A DNA stretch of 64,000 bases from Atriophallophorus winterbourni. Taxonomy: Eukaryota; Platyhelminthes; Trematoda; Plagiorchiida; Microphallidae. The stretch's first letter is position 1; each line of letters opens with the position of its first letter. The position numbers and the translations under genes were made by a program. The notes below the pieces were generated by a model that ran no database searches, was not told where the DNA came from, and saw only the letters and a list, made by a program, of their open reading frames with translations. The stretch lies in assembly GCA_013407085.1 (NCBI GenBank), contig JACCGJ010018413.1, forward strand, positions 37,810-101,809, read 5' to 3'. Below, piece by piece: positions 58,038 to 64,000 of the stretch.

Positions 58038-59171
58038 GTAAGGGATAGGGATGTGCGCGCCACAATATATGGTGTTATACTATGTTCAAACAAATTTCAG
58101 TACATTTGCCTTACGACATGGGAAAATACTAAATCCAACTTAGGTTATTAAAGATTAGTTATAACTGACGATCTAGATAGAATATTGAATGTATGAATTG
58201 AAGTTGACCTATTGGTTCCGGATATTCAGTTAATCAATATGGTTTTCCGTTCAATTAGAGACAGAAACCGAAAACAGGGTAAATTTGTCCAAACCTGGTC
58301 ACAATATCACATATATCATGTCACGTTGGAAATATTTACAAAATTAAATATTTCATTAGCTCTTGTTTGCTTGAGGGTTTTTCGACAGCACATTATAAGC
58401 TTTTTTGATATTTTTCGCAATCGTTGATAAAGCATGGACGGGCTAAAACTGTCTGGGACTCGCCATCTGTGATTCTCTTGCAAGTTGGAACAATCTGGTA
58501 TGAAAATTCGTTGACAATTGAGCGATTTTACTACTTTTCTGTACACCAACTATCAATTAAGAAACTCCATTTATGCCAATTCTAGAAGACTGGCATTTTT
58601 CCAAATGGCGTCACACCATGTTGCAGTTTTGACCGGTCATTTAAAATGCTTTCGCCAAAGATAGTAATTTGTATAAATTGATGCTGCCTGTTTGGCTATA
58701 CATAAATGAGAATATCCATAGGGATGGCCGCATGGGACATTCACCAGGGAGCTTGACTGTTGTTTATTTGTTGAACCACTGCAAAATATTGCGTTTAACG
58801 CATTGATATGAAAGTAGCTTAAGCTTTTGTACATCAGCAAGCGATTTTCAGCATTCAAAATTTTTCTTAGCTTCCTACGACCTCAATTACCTTCGCGCTG
58901 TTTCTACTCAAAACTAGGAACAGAATTCATGAGGTTTGAAACACTAGGTAGTTAAGAAACGAGTTGAACCCATGAGCACTGTTAGAAAGGGCTCGCTGAG
59001 ACTAAAGCATTTTTCATTCATCTCCCGTAAAATTTGCCAGTGATACAGAATAGTCCTTGCCCAAATAATATCGACCATTACTAAAAGAGGGAGTGAATGC
59101 AAAGTTGCGATCAAGCAACAAAGATATAATAGACCAAAAATCCGCATCTGCATGAATTTCCATCACACAGA

Positions 59172-59213
59172 CCCCACGACCGGTTTCGTGCTGTTTGTAC
59201 AAATCAGGTAAGG
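59172..59213 (-). pseudogene. Altered hammerhead motif, family A
   Basis: Stem I CCUUAC/GUGGGG, GAAAC and ACC/GGU are intact, and helix II is nearly so, but CUGAUGA reads CUGAUUU. The core loss should abolish cleavage. Confidence 0.6.
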
Positions 59214-59539
59214 TCAGTACGATCAGTATCCGTATGAGGTTGAAACGTAGGAGGATGATAAACAAATTGCGCTTGTATGCCACGTGTTGGATAAGGTTGA
59301 TACGACCAACCTGATCAATCACATGTGTGTCCAAACACATGATGAGTTTAAACCCATAACCATGAACACAGATTCAATACCGTTTTCTTGTTTTAACTAT
59401 AATTGGAATTTCTTTGCGACCATTTTTGCTTTTTCCAAGCCAACCCCTTCCATATAATTATTGAGACTGCTCATATTCAACTATAAAGGTAACTTCGAAC
59501 TGCGGTTTTGATTTGCGAAAATAGCGGAAATGGCTTGTT

Positions 59540-59700
59540 TAACCCTTTGTCTACTGACGGTAACTCTAGTTACCACCTCAAACAAGCAGTCTATGCCTCA
59601 GTAGCTCCCGTCGGAACCTTCAGTCTTCATCGGAGTGCACTTGTCAGGTAGCGTCTGGCATCTAATCCATAAAAAATAATCATGTGTTTTGTTTATGCCA
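59540..59700 (-). repeat. Dispersed repeat E, reverse copy
   Basis: Reverse complement of the block at 30590-30812: GGTAACTCTAGTTACCACCT and TAGCTCCCGTCGGAACCTTC. A third copy lies in unit 2 at 62355-62515. Confidence 0.7.
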
Positions 59701-59909
59701 TAATTGAGCAGAATAACACAAAAATATAAAATACGTAAACCAATTCCCGTAGACAAATGGTTAAATAAAATGCTGGGAAATTTAACCCAGTTGTTGCATT
59801 TCAGTCAGAAAAAATCAACAAACGGCAATATACTATTGATTGGAATATGGTTCGTATCGTGTATCCATGACTCAAAGAGATTTGAGTGAAGTCGGTTAGA
59901 GCAGGTTTT

Positions 59910-59952
59910 GGGTAACGTTTTACTTGTTCCAGAGAAGCTTCGTCGGACTAAG
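59910..59952 (-). pseudogene. Decayed hammerhead motif, family B
   Basis: The minus strand has CCGACGA, GCUUCU and a mutated GUAAAAC. In unit 2 most of it is removed by the deletion near 62750. Confidence 0.5.
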
Positions 59953-60812
59953 GGTGATAGTCAGGCAATATACAATGCTACAATTCAGGCTCAATTTGCT
60001 TTGATGCTTAGATGATTTAATATTGTGTGCATTATGTCATGATTTCCATCATCAAGTCTTATATAATACGAATTAAAAGAATGTTGTTCATATTATCATT
60101 ATAATACTGAGGGGAGAAGCGTTGAATTAATACAGATATCGTTGTAATACCTTGTTACGCAATTCCATTGACTATTTCCCTCTTTATCTAAAAGAAAACG
60201 TCGTTCACTGTCTGACAAAACAGTAGATTCTCCCAATCCAGGTGCTTTATGCGATCAGTAATGTAATAATGTTTATATTGCAATCGATTAATGGATTGCT
60301 GTTAGAAGACAGGAGAATAGTCTGTATTATGGGTCCACAAATAATGTCACATTGGCAGGACAACCTAATCGATAATGTCAGAAGACGGTAGAATTGTTAT
60401 TACTGTTTGGCAAATCTGTGTAATATTTTCATGTTTGAATATGGGTTCATAATAGTTTGTAATGAGAAACAACTGACGTTTCATGGACACACATGAGATC
60501 ATACGCCTTTTCCTAACCGGTACATTCGACCTTCTGCTGCATTTGCCTTGCGCATGGTGTGTTATGCGTATTAAGGTGGTGCTCACATCCGCAAACCACA
60601 AAAGGTTTCTGGTTTTTTGCCATCATATGGTGGCGACAGTAAGATCAATATGGTCTTTTATGAGCGTCTTGATTGCTTGGCCAGTAATAACTTCGTGATT
60701 CGGCATTAGAACATTGTGGTTGCTTGTAAGAACCCTAAATAGGACATTCAAGTATACTTTTGTTTTACCACTTTACCACTGTTTCAAGGCTCACTAAATC
60801 TGATCTTACTGT

Positions 60813-60855
60813 CTCCACCTGATGACTGCAACAGCCAGAAACCGGTTGTGGTGTA
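60813..60855 (+). pseudogene. Altered hammerhead motif, family A (unit 2)
   Basis: Counterpart of 57994-58037, with one more base lost in the helix II loop. Helix II still does not pair well. Confidence 0.5.
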
Positions 60856-61989
60856 TAAGGGATGGCATTGTGCGCACCAAAATATATGGTGTTATACCTA
60901 TGTTCAAACAAATTTGAGTAGATTTGCCTTACGACATGGAAGAAATTCTAAATCCAAATCAGGTTAATAAATTTTTGTTATAACGAACGATCTAGATAGA
61001 ATATTGAATGTATGAATTGAAGTTGACCTATTGGTTCCGGATATTCAGTTAATCAATATGGATTTCCGTTCAATCAGAGACAGATACCGAAAACAGCGTA
61101 AATTTGTTCAAAACTGGTCACAATATTATATATATCATGCCACGTTGGAAATATTTACAAAATTAAATAATCCATTAGCTTTTGTTTGCTTGAGGGTTTT
61201 TCGACAGCACATTTTAAGCCTTTTTGACATTTTTCGCAATCGTTGATAAAGCATGGACTGGCTAAAACTGACTGGGACTCGCCATCTGTGATTCTCTTGC
61301 AAGTTGGAACAATCTGGTATGAAAATTCGTTGACAATTGAGCGATTTTACTACTTTTCTGTAAACCAACTATCAATTAAGAAACTCCATTTATGCCAATT
61401 CTAGAAGACTGGCATTTTTCCAAATGGCGTCACCCCATGTTGCAGTTTTGACCGGGCATTTAAAATGCTTTCGCCAAAGATGGTAATTTGTATAAATTGA
61501 TGCTGCCTGGTTGGCTATACATAAAAGAGAATATCCATAGGGATGGCCGCATGAGACATTCGCCAGGGAGCATGACTGTTGTTTATTTGTTAAACCACTG
61601 CAAAATATTGCGTATAACGCATTGATATGAAAGTAGCTTAAGCTTTTGTACATCAGCAAGCGATTTTCAGCATTCAAAATTTTGCTTCTCTTCCTACGAC
61701 CTCACTTACCTTCGTGCTGTTTCTACTCAAAACCAAGAACAGAATTCATGAGATTTGAAGCACTAGGTAGTTAAGAAACGAGTTGAACCCATGAGCGCTG
61801 TTAGACAGGGCTCGCTGAGACTAAAGCATTTTTTATTCATCTGCGTAAAAGTTAACAGTGATACAGAATAGTCCTTGCCCAAATAATATCGTTCATTACT
61901 AAAAGAGTGAGTGAATGCAAAGTTGCGATCAAGCAACAAAGATATAATAGACCAAAAATCCGCATCTGCATGAATTTCCATCACACACA

Positions 61990-62031
61990 CCCCACGACCG
62001 GTTTCGTGCTGTTCGCACAAATCAGGTAAGG
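61990..62031 (-). pseudogene. Altered hammerhead motif, family A (unit 2)
   Basis: Counterpart of 59172-59213. Helix II here is perfect (GUGC GAACA GCAC) and stem I, GAAA and stem III are intact, yet CUGAUUU replaces CUGAUGA as in unit 1. The core loss therefore predates the duplication. Confidence 0.6.
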
Positions 62032-63235
62032 TCAGTACGATCAGTATCCGTATGAGATTGAAACAGTAGGAGGATGATAAACAAATTGCGCTTGTATGCT
62101 ACTGTTGGATAAGGTTGATACAACCAACCTGATCAATCACATGTGTCCAAACACATGAAGATGAGTTTAAACCCATTAACCATGCAAAGACCGTTTTCTT
62201 GTTTTAACTATACTTGGAATTTCTTTGCGACCATTTGTTGCTTTTCCAAGCCAACCACTTCCATATAATTATTGAGACTGCTCATATTCAACTATGAAGG
62301 TAACTTCGAACTGCGGTTTTAATTAGCGAAAATAGCGGAAATGGCTTGTTTAACCCTTTGTCTACTGACGGTAACTCTAGTTACCACATCAAACAAGCAG
62401 TCTATGGCTCAGTAGCTCCCGTCGGAACCTTCAGTCATCATCGGAGTGCACTTGTCAGGTAGCGTCTGGCATCTAATCCATAAAAAAATCATGTGTTTTG
62501 TTTATGCCATAATTGAGCAGAATTACACAAAAATATAAAATAAGTAAACCAATTCCCGTAGACAAATGGTTAATTAAAATTCTGAAAAATTTAACCCAGT
62601 TATTGCATTTCAGTCAGAGAAAATCAACAAACGGCAATATACTATTGATTGGAATATGGTTGGTATCGTATATTCATGACTCAAAGAGATTTGAGTGCAG
62701 TCGGTTAGAGCAGGTTTTGGGTAACGTTTTACTTGTTCCAGAGAAGCTCGGTTGCTTTGATGCTTAGATGATTTAATATTGTGTGCATTATGTCATGATT
62801 TCCATCATCAAGTCTTATATAATACGAATTATAAGAATGTTGTTCATATTATAATTATAATACGGTGAGGGCAAAAGCGTCGAGACAATGCAGAGATGGT
62901 TTTAATACCTTGTTACGCAATTCCATTGACTATCTCCCTCTTTATCTAATAGAAACGTCGTTCACTGCCTGACATAACAGTAGATTTTCCCAATCCAGGT
63001 GCTTTATGCGATCAGCAATCCAAAAATGTTTATATAGCGATCGATTAAGGGATTGCTGTTAGAAGACAGGCGAATAGTCTGGATTATGGGTCCACATATA
63101 ATGCCACATTAGCAGGACAACCTAATCGATAATGTCAGAAGACGGTAAACTTACTATAACTGTTTGGCAAATCTTTGTATTATTTTCATGTTTGCATATG
63201 GGTTCATAATAGTTTCTCATGAGAAACAACTGACT

Positions 63236-63762
63236 TCAGTGGGACAAAATTAGATAATCTCAAATAACGTATGCTTTCAGTATAATTACAAGCAATTGCC
63301 ATTGGAGATGAACATTCGTGACAGCGAAAAAAGGGGTACCACACATTGACACCATAATCCTTGTTAGTCTAGCGAATACAAACCCAAGTGGATTTTACTC
63401 TAATATGGGATTTAATGTTAAGCCAGCATATACATATTTATTGACCAGTATAATGATTCGCTTTGACAAATTTTCCCGCACTATTTAAATCAACACAATT
63501 TGAAATTTTTCACGAGGTAGCTTAGGCGATTCATAAAAAGCATGTGTTTCTAGTTGACTCTTATTCATTGAGAAATACCACCGCTTGATCTAGGATCTAC
63601 ATGATCTTCTCGTTGAATAGAATCTGATTTGAGTATTTTCAGTATCCTCCATATCATCGATGGTATTCAACAAGTTAACACTCATAACAGAAGGCACCGG
63701 AAGTGAAACGCAACTTACAATTAACTTTAACAATTAATTCTTATATGCCATGGTGGTTTCAA
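63236..63762. other. No gene seen
   Basis: AT-rich sequence between the duplicated unit and the terminal foldback repeat. Nothing recognisable. Confidence 0.5.
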
Positions 63763-64000
63763 CAATGTAATGGGAAATGTTTGTGACAGATCGGGGAATC
63801 ATGATCATGAAAAAAATAAAGTTTGTAATGAATCTGTGAGAGTAGTTTATTGGTAACGTTTCGCTTCTGACTCAGAAGCTTCGTCAGACCAAGGGTGTCA
63901 GTACGAACAGAGATCAAGCTTAAATTGCATTCACCTGACCAATCATAAGCTGGTTAGGAACTGCACAGTCCATGGTGGGTTCTGCGCTCGTTAAGAAGGA
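63763..64000. repeat. Foldback repeat of hammerhead family B, cut by window end
   Basis: About 235 bases match 1905-2137, that is, the left arm and spacer of the first foldback repeat (ending CATGGTGGGTTCTGCGCTCG). The right arm should follow beyond 64000. Confidence 0.8.
63850..63892 (-). ncRNA. Intact hammerhead ribozyme motif, family B
   Basis: Minus strand, in order: UUGGU (63892-63888), CUGACGA (63887-63881), one extra A (63880), helix II GCUUCU, loop GAGUC, AGAAGC (63879-63863), GAAA (63862-63859), CG, UU, then ACCAA (63854-63850). Stem I pairs 5 of 5 and helix II 6 of 6. Predicted cleavage is after the GUU, between 63855 and 63854. Stem III is the two-pair palindrome ACGU. This is the cleanest family B copy. 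The extra A between CUGACGA and helix II departs from the standard core and needs a functional test. Confidence 0.7.

Larger units (their letters stand above)
57761..60477. repeat. 2.7-kb direct repeat, unit 1
   Basis: Aligns with 60578-63235 over its whole length, first at an offset of 2817-2819 and then 2758 after a deletion in unit 2. The paired short frames (58212/61031, 58316/61135, 59704/62513) are only by-products of this duplication. The unit contains hammerhead family A on both strands, a family B motif and repeat E. No protein family is visible. Confidence 0.9.
60578..63235. repeat. 2.7-kb direct repeat, unit 2
   Basis: Second copy of the unit at 57761-60477, separated from it by about 100 unique bases (60478-60577). 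By eye the two are above 90 percent alike. Unit 2 lacks about 57 bases (after 62750) that are present at 59941-59997 of unit 1. Confidence 0.9.

Noticed and set aside
58212..58427. Frame conserved between 58212 and 61031
   Set aside because: The conservation only reflects the 2.7-kb duplication. The whole unit is equally similar outside the frame.
37081..64000. Search for FH1/FH2/DAD exons of the formin on the + strand
   Set aside because: No proline-rich run, no FH2 blocks (for example FWRELK-like or GNFLN) and no basic DAD motif were found.
1..64000. CRISPR arrays, bacterial operons, rRNA genes
   Set aside because: No regularly spaced direct repeats, no dense ORFs and no rRNA-like blocks. 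The sequence is eukaryotic throughout.

Overview
This is eukaryotic DNA with long introns, sparse exons and many retroelement remnants. A flatworm, most likely a digenean trematode, is my best inference. The reasons are a 34-base intron in the gene's first coding block, decaying RTE- and CR1-type LINEs in great number, and two families of hammerhead-ribozyme repeats of a kind known from schistosome short repeats and Penelope-like elements. Nothing in the sequence gives the species.

Layout. Positions 2-871 hold the end of one unidentified coding exon (coiled coil, then a low-complexity tail), cut by the window edge and ending at a strong splice donor. From 872 to 12929 I find no confident gene. 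That stretch contains an inverted repeat with ribozyme-like arms, a 120-base duplication, a 5'-truncated CR1 element and an internally deleted pogo/Tigger transposon.

The main gene is on the + strand from about 12930 to 37080 and runs on past the window. It is an FHOD-type formin (actin nucleator). I place 14 coding exons; all splice phases agree and together they give 701 codons. Exons 1-8 encode the N-terminal GTPase-binding-like and FH3 (armadillo) regulatory domains. Exons 9-14 encode a long, acidic, serine-rich linker. The FH1, FH2 and DAD parts are not seen before 64000, so the intron after exon 14 is at least 26.9 kb.

From 37 to 64 kb that intron, or whatever lies there, is mostly repeats. 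In order these are a decayed RTE LINE; a nearly full-length 3.6-kb LINE with one intact 794-codon frame; an internally deleted RTE copy; several RTE and LINE 3' ends; a cluster of CR1-like 3' ends with an 8-base tail repeat; and a 2.7-kb unit present twice in direct orientation (57761-60477 and 60578-63235). The most interesting signal is the set of hammerhead ribozyme motifs. Family A (stem III ACC/GGU) has one intact copy in formin intron 8. Family B (stem III AC/GU plus one extra A) has two intact or near-intact cores, at 26004 and 63850. About a dozen decayed copies surround them.
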